From Streptosporangium sp040640155 (lineage in GTDB: Bacteria > Actinomycetota > Actinomycetes > Streptosporangiales > Streptosporangiaceae): DNA of 64,000 nt. The DNA lies in NCBI RefSeq assembly GCF_040640155.1, contig NZ_JBFABE010000024.1:40099-104098 (forward strand), written 5' to 3'. The position numbers and the translations under genes are program-made. This document shows, piece after piece, positions 8,053 to 16,186 of this stretch; the stretch's first letter is position 1, and each line of letters begins with the position of its first letter. The notes under the pieces were generated by a model, which had not been told where the DNA came from, did not search any database, and saw nothing but the letters and a program-made list of their open reading frames with translations.

Positions 8053-8472
8053 GTGCCGCTCTCTGAGCACGAGCAGCGCTTGCTCGACCAGATCGAGCAG
8101 GCCCTCTACGCCGAGGACCCGAAGTGGGCCAACACCGTCAGGATCAGTGATCCACGCAGCCACTACAGGCGTCGCCTGGTGAAGGCCGGCATCGGCTTCA
8201 TCGTGGGCATCGTCCTGCTGATGGTCGGCGTCGTGATCAACAACGTCCTGCTCGGCATCCCGCTCGGCGTCGGCGGCTTCGTGGTGATGCTCGCCGCCTG
8301 CCTGTGGGGCCTGTCGAGCTGGAAGCGGATGAACGGGTTCGGTGAGGCCGGTCCGGCCGCCCCGACCGATCAGCCGTCCGGCAAGACGGGCGGGCGCAGA
8401 TCCGGCGGCACCCGCCAGAGCTTCATGGAACGCATGGAGGAGCGCTGGCGCCGTCGCCACGACGAGCGCTAG
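8053..8472 (+). CDS. DUF3040 domain membrane protein
   Basis: 139 residues. The N-terminus PLSEHEQRLLDQIEQALYAEDPKWA is the hallmark of the actinobacterial DUF3040 family. Two adjacent membrane segments (about residues 47-90) follow, then a charged, Arg-rich tail ending in RRRHDER. The function is unknown. The GTG at 8053 is chosen over an upstream start at 8002 because it begins exactly at the family motif and has TTGGGAGG before it. The 147 bases upstream are AT-richer and contain TATTCT at 7964-7969, a plausible -10 box. Confidence 0.85.
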   Translation: MPLSEHEQRLLDQIEQALYAEDPKWANTVRISDPRSHYRRRLVKAGIGFIVGIVLLMVGVVINNVLLGIPLGVGGFVVMLAACLWGLSSWKRMNGFGEAGPAAPTDQPSGKTGGRRSGGTRQSFMERMEERWRRRHDER

Positions 8473-8670
8473 ACCACCGGGGCCCGCCACCGTTCACGGC
8501 GGCGGATCCCGCCCCGGTGACGTTCCCCTCCGGCATGCCCTGACGCCCCCGCCGATCCCCGAGGTGACATTCCCCTTCCCCCGGTGATCCTCCGGCTTCG
8601 GGTACCCGGCCGCTCCGGTGTCTCCCTCTGTCCCCCCGTCCGTCCCCCGCCTGCCTCCCGTCCGCGCGAG

Positions 8671-8713
8671 GACGTCCGGCCGCTCCCCCTCCGAGGGGGA
8701 GCGGCCGGACGTC
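8671..8713. terminator. perfect 20-base-pair hairpin between convergent genes
   Basis: Positions 8671-8690 pair without mismatch with 8694-8713 around a 3-base loop (CCG). It lies in the 324-base gap between DUF3040 (+) and the tgpA-like gene (-) and can terminate both. No T-run follows. The rest of the gap (8473-8796) holds only GC-rich sequence, including two CCTCACCCGGCCGG copies near 8722 and 8773. Confidence 0.8.
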
Positions 8714-8796
8714 TTCCGTACCTCACCCGGCCGGACGACCGGGGCTCACCGGGCCGGCCGGGCGGGACACACCTCACCCGGCCGGGTGGCCGGGCC

Positions 8797-11283
8797 TCAC
8801 GCGCCCTTCCTGAGCGGCCTGCGCAGCCGGATGTTCTCCAGCAGGTCGAAGCCGTCCAGCACCCGCCCGCCCATCGCCCGCATCCGCAGGAGCGTCGAGG
8901 GGGGCAGCAGCACCGCCCTGATCCGCCGGCCACGGCTCACCGTGGCCGCCAGGGCCCGCCGTACCCTCGGCAGGTCCTCGCGGAGCGAGGCGATCTCCCC
9001 GCCGCTGCGGGCGTAGAGCATCCGCTCCACCGCGGCGGCGATCCTGGTCAGGGCGGCGGCCGCCTCCGGGTCGAACGCGTACTGCCGGGTCAGCCGCCGG
9101 GCCAGCGAGCGCGGGCTCTCGCTCGGCTCCCGCGAGATCCCGTAGTCGCACAGGGCGTCGTCGAGCTCGGCCCAGGCCGCCATCACCGCGGGCTCCCGGC
9201 GGGCCTCGCCCGTCACGACCCCGGCCGTGGTGGTCCCGCCCGCCACGGGTCCGCCGGCCACGGCCGCGCCCGCCGTCCCCTCACCCGGCCCCGCGCCCCC
9301 GGCCCTGGCGCCGGGTGAGGGGACCGGCCGCGAGTAGAGCCTGCGGCGGCGGACCCGCATCTGCCACCGGACCAGGGCGGGGACCGCCGCGACCAGTAGC
9401 GCGACGGCGACCCCGATCCCGATCTTCGTGGCGACCGGCATGCCCTCCTCCGGAGCGGCCACCAGGCCGCCGAGGTCACGGTCGAGCGTCCGGTCGCGGC
9501 GGTTGGCCGAGGCCCCGCCCTGCGTCTCGGGACCGCTGGAGGCCGCCGACGGCGCCGCGCTCGGCTCGGCGCTGGGGGCCGGGGCCGCCTGCGGCCGGGT
9601 GTAGTCCGGCACCGTGGCGCTGCCCTGGCCTTCCCCGCCCGCCGGGGTCGGCTCGAAACGCAGCCACCCGGTGCCCTCGAAGTACAGCTCGGGCCAGGCG
9701 TGCGAGTCGTGGGTGCGCACCTGCCACGCCCCGGAGACGTTGCCGCCGCCGGTGTAGCCGATGGCCACCCGGGACGGGATGCCCAGGACGCGCGCCAGCA
9801 CCGCCATGGAGGCGGCGAACTGCTCGCAGTACCCCGTCCGGTTGCGGATCAGGAAGTCGGTCAGCGCCGCCCCGTCGTGCCCCTGGGTCGACAGGTCGTA
9901 GGTGAACCCGCCGTCCTCGGTGAAGAACCTCTGGAGCTGGATCGCCTTCTCGTACGCGCCGGCGTCGCGCTCGGTCACCCGGGTGGCGAGCTGCCTGATC
10001 TCGCCGGGCAGGTTCTCCGGGAGCGCCAGGTAGCGCTCCGCGATCGCCGCGGACGCCGGGGCCGCCGCCTTGAGCCGCTCCGCCGTGGTCTTGGGCTCAC
10101 CGGTGACCACCCGGTACGTCAGTCCCTCGGCGGTGTCGCGGGTGGAGAAGACCATGAGCGTCTCGCGGTCGGGCCGCCAGTCGCCCTCGGCCGTGACCCG
10201 GGCGGCCGGGTACGGCAGGGGCAGGAAGCTCAGCCTCCTGACCTGGTCGCTCACGGTGACGTCGAGCGTGGCCGAGGTGACCTCCAGGCTCGGGCTCTGG
10301 CCCGGCGCGGGCGGCATGGGCGCCTCGGACGTGCGGTCCTCGGGCCGTCCCTTGGGCTCCGACATCGTCCACTGCTCGCCGTCGAAGATGTCGAGCGCGT
10401 ACAGCCGCAGGTAACGCGAGTCGCCGTCGCTGGGCCGGTAGGTCAGCACCGTGGAGTTCTCCGGCAGCGTGAGCTGGCCGCGCAGGTTGACGATGGGGTT
10501 GGGGATGCTGATCGAGTTGCCGCCGCCCCTGCCGTTGCCCACGCCGAAGACGAACAGCGGGTCGGGCTCCAGCGTGGGCAGCAGCGAGGGCAGCAGGATG
10601 GCCAGCGCGACCGCGGTGAAGCCGATGCGCTTGCCGGACAGCCGCAGCGGCCCGGTGTCGGAGGAGGCGGGCCGCGCGGTCGCCGACGCGGACATCCGGC
10701 GCACCAGCACCGCCCGGCCCCAGTGGCTGACCCGCTCCCGGCCGTCGGCCACGAGCAGTCCCAGGTAGCCCGCGGCCCCGGCGACGAACGCCGGCCAGCC
10801 GATCGGCTCGGCGATCACCGCCGCCGGGACGGTGAACAGCGCCAGCAACGGCAGCCCGGCGAGCGCCGCCCGGTGCAGCCGCGCGGCCAGCAGGTCGACG
10901 GTGATCGCGATCACCCCGACGCCGCCGCAGGTGAGCAGCACGATGCCGGTGCTGTCGGGCACGGGGGCGGCGAACCGCTGGATGTCGGCGAAGCCCGTGG
11001 TCAGCAGCTCGGCCAGTTCAAGCACCGAGTCCGTGGTGGGCACCACCTTGCCCCAGGCCTCGTCGGCGGTGAACGCGGCCGTCAGGTAGACCCACAGGGC
11101 CAGCACCTGCGCCGGCGGCACCGCCCAGCCGGGAAGCGCGTAGTACCCGGCGGCCGTGCCGATCCCGGCCACCACCAGGATGGCCCCCAGGCTCGCCCAG
11201 AACCAGTCACCTCCCTGGAACAGGGGGTAGAGCGCGATCGCGACCGCCCCCGTCGCCAGCCCCGAGGCGATGGGAAGTCTCAT
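8797..11283 (-). CDS. TgpA-family membrane transglutaminase-like protein
   Basis: 828 residues. The N-terminal third holds about six membrane segments (DUF3488 / TgpA_N). The extracellular transglutaminase core has the catalytic Cys in NRTGYCEQFAASM and the His in THDSHAWPELYFEG. A further membrane segment (VATKIGIGVAVALLVAAVPA) precedes a cytoplasmic DUF4129-like tail. Related proteins occur with MoxR and DUF58 partners and are thought to act on cell-envelope proteins or peptides; the substrate here is unknown. Its ATG overlaps the DUF58 gene stop (ATGA). It ends the three-gene minus-strand operon. Confidence 0.9.
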   Translation of the reverse strand: MRLPIASGLATGAVAIALYPLFQGGDWFWASLGAILVVAGIGTAAGYYALPGWAVPPAQVLALWVYLTAAFTADEAWGKVVPTTDSVLELAELLTTGFADIQRFAAPVPDSTGIVLLTCGGVGVIAITVDLLAARLHRAALAGLPLLALFTVPAAVIAEPIGWPAFVAGAAGYLGLLVADGRERVSHWGRAVLVRRMSASATARPASSDTGPLRLSGKRIGFTAVALAILLPSLLPTLEPDPLFVFGVGNGRGGGNSISIPNPIVNLRGQLTLPENSTVLTYRPSDGDSRYLRLYALDIFDGEQWTMSEPKGRPEDRTSEAPMPPAPGQSPSLEVTSATLDVTVSDQVRRLSFLPLPYPAARVTAEGDWRPDRETLMVFSTRDTAEGLTYRVVTGEPKTTAERLKAAAPASAAIAERYLALPENLPGEIRQLATRVTERDAGAYEKAIQLQRFFTEDGGFTYDLSTQGHDGAALTDFLIRNRTGYCEQFAASMAVLARVLGIPSRVAIGYTGGGNVSGAWQVRTHDSHAWPELYFEGTGWLRFEPTPAGGEGQGSATVPDYTRPQAAPAPSAEPSAAPSAASSGPETQGGASANRRDRTLDRDLGGLVAAPEEGMPVATKIGIGVAVALLVAAVPALVRWQMRVRRRRLYSRPVPSPGARAGGAGPGEGTAGAAVAGGPVAGGTTTAGVVTGEARREPAVMAAWAELDDALCDYGISREPSESPRSLARRLTRQYAFDPEAAAALTRIAAAVERMLYARSGGEIASLREDLPRVRRALAATVSRGRRIRAVLLPPSTLLRMRAMGGRVLDGFDLLENIRLRRPLRKGA

Positions 11284-12536
11284 GTGTCACCTCTGCTCGC
11301 TGCGAATCTGCCGCGCTGGGCGGCCTCCTGCCAGACGCTCGCGACGGAGACGCCGGCGGCCAGGCGCACGACGCGCCAGCCCGTACCGGTGAGCACCGCC
11401 CGTGCCGCCTGGAACTCCTCGTTCTCGCCGAGTTCGGGCTGCTCCCAGCCGGCCACGTCCAGCATCACGGCCACGCCGGTCACGTTGCCCTGCCGGGCAC
11501 GGGAGAGCTCCTGGGCCTGCTCCAGGTCCAGGTAGCCGAGCACCGCCACGATCAGGCCGTCGCCGCCGCCCTGGCGCAGCGCGCCGACGCCGAACTCCAG
11601 CGACCTGGCGGTGCCGGCCCGCACCACGGCCAGGGTGTCGAGCAGGGACCGGCTCAGCCCGTTGTCGGTGAGGTGCTCCGCCCCCTGGTCGGTGACCAGC
11701 CGCAGGCCGAGCCCCTCGTGGGCGAGGTGCACGCCGATGGAGGCCGCGGCCGAGACCGCGGTCTCGAACGACGAGCGCGGGCCCTCGCCGCGGTGGGCGT
11801 AACGCCGGGTGTCCAGCAGCAGCGCGCCCCTGCTCTGCCACTGCTGCTCCTCGCGCCGCACCATCAGCTCGCCGCGCCTGGCGGTGGAGCGCCAGTGGAC
11901 CCGCCGCAGGTCGTCGCCCTGGCGGTACTCGCGCGGCGCGACGTCGTCGTCCCCGGCCGCGGCCACGCTGCGGGTCCGGCTGTCGCCCCCGCCGCTCCAC
12001 TCCCCGGCCAGCCGCACGTGCGGCAGGGCCACCACCTGCGGCGTCACCACCAGGGTGTCGCTGATGGTGAACGACCTGGTCAGCTCGACCAGGCCGAACG
12101 GGTCGCTGATCCGGACGGCCAGCGGCCCGATGGTGAAGCGGCCGCGCAGGTCGGAGCGGACCCGGTAGTCGATCTCCCGGACGCCCCGGGCCTCCACCCG
12201 GTCCAGGACGAACCTGGGCCGGGCGCCCAGGGCGTACGGGACGGTGTCCTCGATCATCAGCAGGCCGGTCGGCAGCCGGGTGACGTTCTCCAGGCGCAGC
12301 GTCACGGTGGCCTCGCTGCCCACCTCGGACCGCGGCGGGTCCAGTCGCCGGGCGCAGCTCAGCCGGTAGCGGGTCCGGGCGACCACCATGGCCGCGAGCA
12401 GCGGCAGCGCGACGACCAGGACGCCGATCCTGAGCAGGTCGTGCTCGCCGAGGAAGAAGGCGCACAGCAGTGCCGCGACGCCGGACGCCAGGAAGGACCG
12501 GCCGCGGGCGGTGAGCGCCTTGAGGCCTGAGGTCAC
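11280..12536 (-). CDS. DUF58 domain protein
   Basis: 418 residues. Two membrane segments near the N-terminus (about residues 13-55) are followed by a beta-rich region and the DUF58 core with the motif YRQGDDLRRVHWRSTARRGELMVRREE (shown here from 11850 to 11930). The C-terminal part resembles a von Willebrand factor A fold. DUF58 proteins are usually encoded next to MoxR AAA+ ATPases. The GTG at 12536 overlaps the moxR stop (GTGA); longer open frames upstream are antisense to nothing and only shadow moxR. Confidence 0.9.
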   Translation of the reverse strand: MTSGLKALTARGRSFLASGVAALLCAFFLGEHDLLRIGVLVVALPLLAAMVVARTRYRLSCARRLDPPRSEVGSEATVTLRLENVTRLPTGLLMIEDTVPYALGARPRFVLDRVEARGVREIDYRVRSDLRGRFTIGPLAVRISDPFGLVELTRSFTISDTLVVTPQVVALPHVRLAGEWSGGGDSRTRSVAAAGDDDVAPREYRQGDDLRRVHWRSTARRGELMVRREEQQWQSRGALLLDTRRYAHRGEGPRSSFETAVSAAASIGVHLAHEGLGLRLVTDQGAEHLTDNGLSRSLLDTLAVVRAGTARSLEFGVGALRQGGGDGLIVAVLGYLDLEQAQELSRARQGNVTGVAVMLDVAGWEQPELGENEEFQAARAVLTGTGWRVVRLAAGVSVASVWQEAAQRGRFAASRGDT

Positions 12537-13585
12537 CGCGGCTGGGCCTCGGGAACCGGGACCCGGCGGACCAGGTCGGCGATCACCTGCTCGGGCGGGC
12601 GGCGCTGCCCCTGGGCCTCGACGCTGGGCAGCAGCCGGTGCGCCAGCACCGGCACGCACAGCTCCTGCAGGTCGTCGGGGATGACGTAGTCGCGACCGGC
12701 CAGCGCCGCGTGCGCCCGCGCGGCCCGGACGAGCTGCAGGGTCGCGCGCGGCGAGGCGCCGAGCCGCAGGTCGGGGGACTGCCGGGTGGCGGTCACCAGG
12801 TCGATCGCGTACATCTTGATCGCCTGGGAGACGTAGACCGCGCGGACCGCGTCGATCAGCGCCTTGACCTGCTCGGTGGTGGCGACCGGCTGCAGCTTGT
12901 CCAGCGGGGAGGCGGCGCCGTGCACGTCGAGCATCTCCAGCTCCGCCGACGGGGCGGGGTAGCCCATCGCGATCCGGGCGGTGAAGCGGTCGCGCTGCGC
13001 CTCGGGCAGGGGGTAGGTGCCCTCCATCTCGATGGGGTTCTGCGTCGCGATCACCATGAAGGGCGAGTCCAGCAGGTAGGTCTCCCCGTCCACGGTGACC
13101 TGGTGCTCCTCCATGCACTCCAGCAGCGCGGACTGGGTCTTCGGCGAGGCCCGGTTGATCTCGTCGCCCACCACGATGTTGGCGAAGACCGGGCCGGGCT
13201 TGAACTCGAACTCCATGGTCTGCTGGTTGTAGGCGCTCACCCCGGTGATGTCGCTGGGGAGCAGGTCGGGCGTGAACTGCACGCGGCGTACGGGACAGTC
13301 GATGGATCGCGCCAGCGCCTTGGCGAGCATCGTCTTGCCGACTCCGGGCACGTCCTCGATGAGAAGGTGGCCCTCGGCGAGCAGTACGGTCAAGGTCAGG
13401 CGGACCACGTCGCTCTTGCCCTCGATCACCGATTCGATCGACTCGCGGATCCGGTGCGCGGTGACGACGAGATCCTCGAGCTGCGGTGAGACGTCATGGG
13501 TCAATGCCACCCAGGCCTCCATGAAGGTGCGGCGGTTGCGCGCCGGGGGGTTCTGTCGCGGGATCTTTGCGATCCCCTTGCTCAT
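12533..13585 (-). CDS. MoxR family AAA+ ATPase
   Basis: About 350 residues. Walker A is EDVPGVGKTMLAKALA, Walker B is VVGDEINRASPKTQSALLECMEE, and sensor residues follow in ATQNPIEMEGTYPLPEAQRDRF. MoxR ATPases are chaperone-like and mature partner complexes; here the partners are probably the DUF58 and TgpA-like proteins co-transcribed behind it. The start is uncertain: ATG at 13585 is used, but a GTG at 13600 and an ATG at 13522 are also in frame, and none has a clear ribosome binding site. Confidence 0.92.
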   Translation of the reverse strand: MSKGIAKIPRQNPPARNRRTFMEAWVALTHDVSPQLEDLVVTAHRIRESIESVIEGKSDVVRLTLTVLLAEGHLLIEDVPGVGKTMLAKALARSIDCPVRRVQFTPDLLPSDITGVSAYNQQTMEFEFKPGPVFANIVVGDEINRASPKTQSALLECMEEHQVTVDGETYLLDSPFMVIATQNPIEMEGTYPLPEAQRDRFTARIAMGYPAPSAELEMLDVHGAASPLDKLQPVATTEQVKALIDAVRAVYVSQAIKMYAIDLVTATRQSPDLRLGASPRATLQLVRAARAHAALAGRDYVIPDDLQELCVPVLAHRLLPSVEAQGQRRPPEQVIADLVRRVPVPEAQPR

Positions 13586-13737
13586 TCTGTTTACCGACAC
13601 TACGGCGCCACGCGGACCGGCGGCGACTTTATCTGGTCATCAGGGATGATTCCGGGTGAATGGCCACAGTGTGTCCCACGTCCGTCGCGATCATGTGCCG
13701 ATGACGTGCCGGTCCCGTGACGGGCGGGGGCCCGTCC

Positions 13738-13754
13738 GGGGCCCCGCGGGCCCC
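13738..13754. other. hairpin in the 417-base moxR-mraZ intergenic region
   Basis: GGGGCCC pairs with GGGCCCC around CGC. It lies between two divergent operons, so it is not positioned as an ordinary terminator. The remaining part of this region (13586-14002) holds the 5-base repeat at 13841-13860, the mraZ promoter and the GTGG repeat array listed separately. Confidence 0.4.
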
Positions 13755-13840
13755 TGTCGCTCTGTAAGCATTTCATGATCTTTGCGGTATTGGACGCGCT
13801 TTACGACACGCCCAGGGCATATGCGGGGCGGTCAACCCCC

Positions 13841-13860
13841 TCCACTCCACCCCACCCCAT
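13841..13860 (-). repeat. 5-base tandem repeat (TGGAG/TGGGG on the minus strand)
   Basis: Read on the minus strand the run is ATGGG GTGGG GTGGA GTGGA, i.e. four TGGGG/TGGAG units at 5-base spacing. It resembles the GTGG half-sites at the mraZ promoter 60 bases downstream, but in opposite orientation. It may be an auxiliary MraZ site or a simple repeat. Confidence 0.5.
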
Positions 13861-13911
13861 TTGAACTGCGGAAATGTCGGTGAAACCCGCCGCGAAGAGG
13901 CGTGGAATCAG

Positions 13912-13939
13912 TTGACGGTGGAGAGAAGTGGAGTATGGT
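13912..13939 (+). promoter_or_regulatory. mraZ: promoter of the dcw cluster (mraZ)
   Basis: TTGACG (13912-13917), a 16-base spacer and TATGGT (13934-13939) form the best promoter in this intergenic region. The predicted start near 13946 leaves a leader of about 57 bases with GGGAGGTGAGG before the mraZ ATG. Confidence 0.65.
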
Positions 13940-13953
13940 GGTGCGCAGTGGAG
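13918..13953 (+). promoter_or_regulatory. mraZ: four GTGG(A/T)G repeats at 10-base spacing, putative MraZ operator
   Basis: GTGGAG at 13918, GTGGAG at 13928, GTGGTG at 13938 and GTGGAG at 13948 are spaced exactly 10 bases apart, one helical turn, and cover the spacer, -10 box and start site. MraZ is a ring-shaped protein known in E. coli to bind TGGGN direct repeats with the same 10-base period upstream of its own gene. Autorepression here is inferred. Confidence 0.65.
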
Positions 13954-14002
13954 GGCAGGGCTGTGACGCCTGGCGCTCCGCTGGGCACGGGAGGTGAGGC
14001 CG

Positions 14003-14434
14003 ATGTTCCTCGGCACGCACCACCCGCGTCTCGATGACAAGGGACGGCTGTTCCTGCCGGCGAAGTACCGTGAGGAGCTGGCGGAGGGTCTGGTGATCAC
14101 CAAAGGCCAGGAGCGCTGCCTCTACGTCTTTCCCGTAGAGGAGTTCCAGCGCATAACCGAGGCTCTGCGCACCGCGCCGGTGACCGCCAAGGCGGTCCGT
14201 GACTACAGCCGTGTCCTCTTCGCCAGCGCGTCCGACGAGGTCGCCGACAAGCAGGGCCGGATCACCGTCCCGCAGGCTCTGCGTGAGTACGCCAGCCTGC
14301 GCCGCGACTGCGTGGTCATCGGGGCCAACACCCGGCTGGAGATCTGGGCCGAGGATGCCTGGAGCGCCTATCTGGCCGACCAAGAGCAGGCTTTTGCCGA
14401 TCTGTCGGAGGAGGTGCTGCCAGGGATTCTGTGA
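14003..14434 (+). CDS. mraZ: transcriptional regulator MraZ
   Basis: 143 residues with two SpoVT/AbrB-like MraZ domains. The first begins MFLGTHHPRLDDKGRLFLPAKYR and the second is recognised by ASDEVADKQGRITVPQALREY; each carries the DxxGR motif used for DNA contact. MraZ heads the dcw cluster and represses it, binding repeats in its own promoter. The ATG at 14003 is chosen over the GTG at 13994 because GGGAGGTGAGG precedes it and the family starts MFLG. Confidence 0.97.
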   Translation: MFLGTHHPRLDDKGRLFLPAKYREELAEGLVITKGQERCLYVFPVEEFQRITEALRTAPVTAKAVRDYSRVLFASASDEVADKQGRITVPQALREYASLRRDCVVIGANTRLEIWAEDAWSAYLADQEQAFADLSEEVLPGIL

Positions 14435-14658
14435 CTCCACGGTCGACTCATCGGTGAAAACGTCGTTCGGCGAGGTCTCCACCCGCAACCACCTGTCCGT
14501 CAGCTGATGCACCTTCCCCGGTGTCAGGTGACGGGCCGAAACGCGGGTGCGGATGGGGACCTGGCCGGACGGCCCCGAGGGTAGGGGCCGGTTTCGACAG
14601 ACCGGTGAGGCCCGCCGCACGTCCGCGGACGGGGCGGGAAAGAGGGGGTTGGCGCTTC
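14435..14658 (+). other. structured leader between mraZ and rsmH
   Basis: This gap contains several short hairpins: GGCCCC/GGGGCC at 14571-14589, CCGGT/ACCGG at 14588-14605 (overlapping and mutually exclusive with the first), and a palindrome CGTCCGCGGACG near 14618. No ORF is convincing. A conserved RNA element (mraW motif) has been described upstream of mraW/rsmH in other actinobacteria; whether this is a member cannot be judged by eye. Confidence 0.35.
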
Positions 14659-15684
14659 ATGCGCGCCGAGAACGACAGCCATGACCTTCAGACGCACGGC
14701 CATGATCTCCGGAGTGACCCCCACGTGTCGCCCGGTCATGTCCCCGTCATGCTCGACCGGGTGCTGGAGCTGCTGGCTCCCGCGCTGGCCCGGCCCGCCC
14801 CCGTGCTCGTCGACGCCAACCTCGGCCTCGGCGGCCACGCCGAGGCGCTGCTCGCCGCGCACCCCGCGCTCCACCTGATCGGGATCGACCGCGACCCCAC
14901 CGCCGTCGAGCGCTCCACCGCCCGGCTCGCCCCGTACGCCGACCGGATCACGCTGGTGCGCGCGGTCTCCGACGAGCTGGCCGAGGTGCTGGCGGACGCG
15001 GGCCAGCCCCGCGTCGACGCCGCCCTGTTCGACCTGGGGGTCTCCTCCCCGCAGCTCGACGAGGCCGAGCGCGGCTTCGCCTACTCCTACGACGCGCCGC
15101 TGGACATGCGGATGGACGGCGACCAGGAGCTCACCGCCGAGGTCGTGGTCAACACCTACTCCGCCCCCGACCTCATCCGGATCCTGCGGGACTACGGAGA
15201 AGAACGATTCGCCCCGCGTGTCGCGAACCTAATCCTCAAGGAAAGGGCCAGGGAGGCCATAACGTCTACCAAGCGGCTTGCGGAGATCGTCCGGACGGCG
15301 ATCCCGGCCGCGACCCGCAGGACCGGGGGCAACCCCGCCAAAAGGACTTTCCAGGCGTTGCGAATCGAGGTGAACGCGGAGTTGACGGCGCTGGAACGCG
15401 CGCTCCCCGCCGCGCTCGACGCACTGACGCTGGGCGGGCGCGTCGTCGTGCTCGCCTACCACTCCCTCGAGGACCGGCTGACCAAGCAGGTCATCACCGC
15501 GCGGACCAGGGACACCGGCCCCCCCGGGCTTCCCGTCCCCCTGCCGGCTCACCAGCCGCGTTTCGCGCTCCTGACGAGGGGGGCCGAGCTTCCGAGTGAA
15601 GAGGAGGTGGCCCGCAACCCGCGGGCGGCCTCCGCCCGGTGCCGGGCGGCAGAGAGGATCCGTGAGGCAGTTGACGAGGAGTGA
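14659..15684 (+). CDS. rsmH: 16S rRNA (cytosine-1402 N4)-methyltransferase RsmH (MraW)
   Basis: 341 residues. It begins with PHVSPGHVPVMLDRVLELL, then SAM-binding VDANLGLGGHAEALL (usually D-x-T-x-G-x-G-G-H, here N-L instead), the family motif FDLGVSSPQLDEAERGF and DMRMD, and the late AYHSLEDRLTK. It methylates N4 of C1402 in the ribosomal P site. The ATG has AGAGGGGG upstream. Its end overlaps the ftsL frame by about 23 bases. Confidence 0.96.
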   Translation: MRAENDSHDLQTHGHDLRSDPHVSPGHVPVMLDRVLELLAPALARPAPVLVDANLGLGGHAEALLAAHPALHLIGIDRDPTAVERSTARLAPYADRITLVRAVSDELAEVLADAGQPRVDAALFDLGVSSPQLDEAERGFAYSYDAPLDMRMDGDQELTAEVVVNTYSAPDLIRILRDYGEERFAPRVANLILKERAREAITSTKRLAEIVRTAIPAATRRTGGNPAKRTFQALRIEVNAELTALERALPAALDALTLGGRVVVLAYHSLEDRLTKQVITARTRDTGPPGLPVPLPAHQPRFALLTRGAELPSEEEVARNPRAASARCRAAERIREAVDEE

Positions 15685-16186
15685 GACAGAGGTCCGGCGC
15701 ACCGCGCCCGGCCGAGGCACCCGTCCCGCGCGCGCCCCTCGCGCGACACCGCGCGGACGGCGGCCGATACCGGCGGCGGCCGGTCCCGCCGCCCGGACCG
15801 CACCGGCCCAGGCGGTCCAGCCGGTCCAGTCGGCGCCCGCCGCCCGTCGCTCGCGGGCGCCGAGGGCGCCCTTCGTGCTGCTCGTGGTCGGCCTGCTCTG
15901 CGGCGGCCTGGTCAGCCTGCTGCTGCTGAGCGCCGTGCTGGCCCAGGACTCCTACCGGGTCCGGGAACTGAACAACGACCTCATCGACCTGCGCGCCGCC
16001 AGGGAGAGCAAGAAGGTCGAGAACATGCGGCAGGACACGCCCGAGGCGATCGCGCGGAACAACGATCTCCAGGGCCAGCACAAGGACTGGGACACCGCGC
16101 GCGTCATCATCCCCGGCGGCTCCACGGGCGCCGGCGACGGCGGGACACCCGCCGGGCGGGAACGAGTGCCGGGCACGGGCCGGTGA
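15662..16186 (+). CDS. ftsL: FtsL-like divisome protein
   Basis: 174 residues from GTG 15662 (a TTG at 15671 is also possible). A basic, Pro/Ala-rich cytoplasmic tail of ~70 residues precedes one membrane helix (about 71-95, FVLLVVGLLCGGLVSLLLLS) and a short extracellular helical region rich in heptads (RVRELNNDLIDLRAARESKK). Position between rsmH and ftsI and this topology identify it as FtsL, which forms a complex with FtsQ/FtsB and controls FtsW-FtsI. The sequence itself is poorly conserved. The stop overlaps the ftsI start (GTGA). Confidence 0.82.
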   Translation: MRQLTRSETEVRRTAPGRGTRPARAPRATPRGRRPIPAAAGPAARTAPAQAVQPVQSAPAARRSRAPRAPFVLLVVGLLCGGLVSLLLLSAVLAQDSYRVRELNNDLIDLRAARESKKVENMRQDTPEAIARNNDLQGQHKDWDTARVIIPGGSTGAGDGGTPAGRERVPGTGR

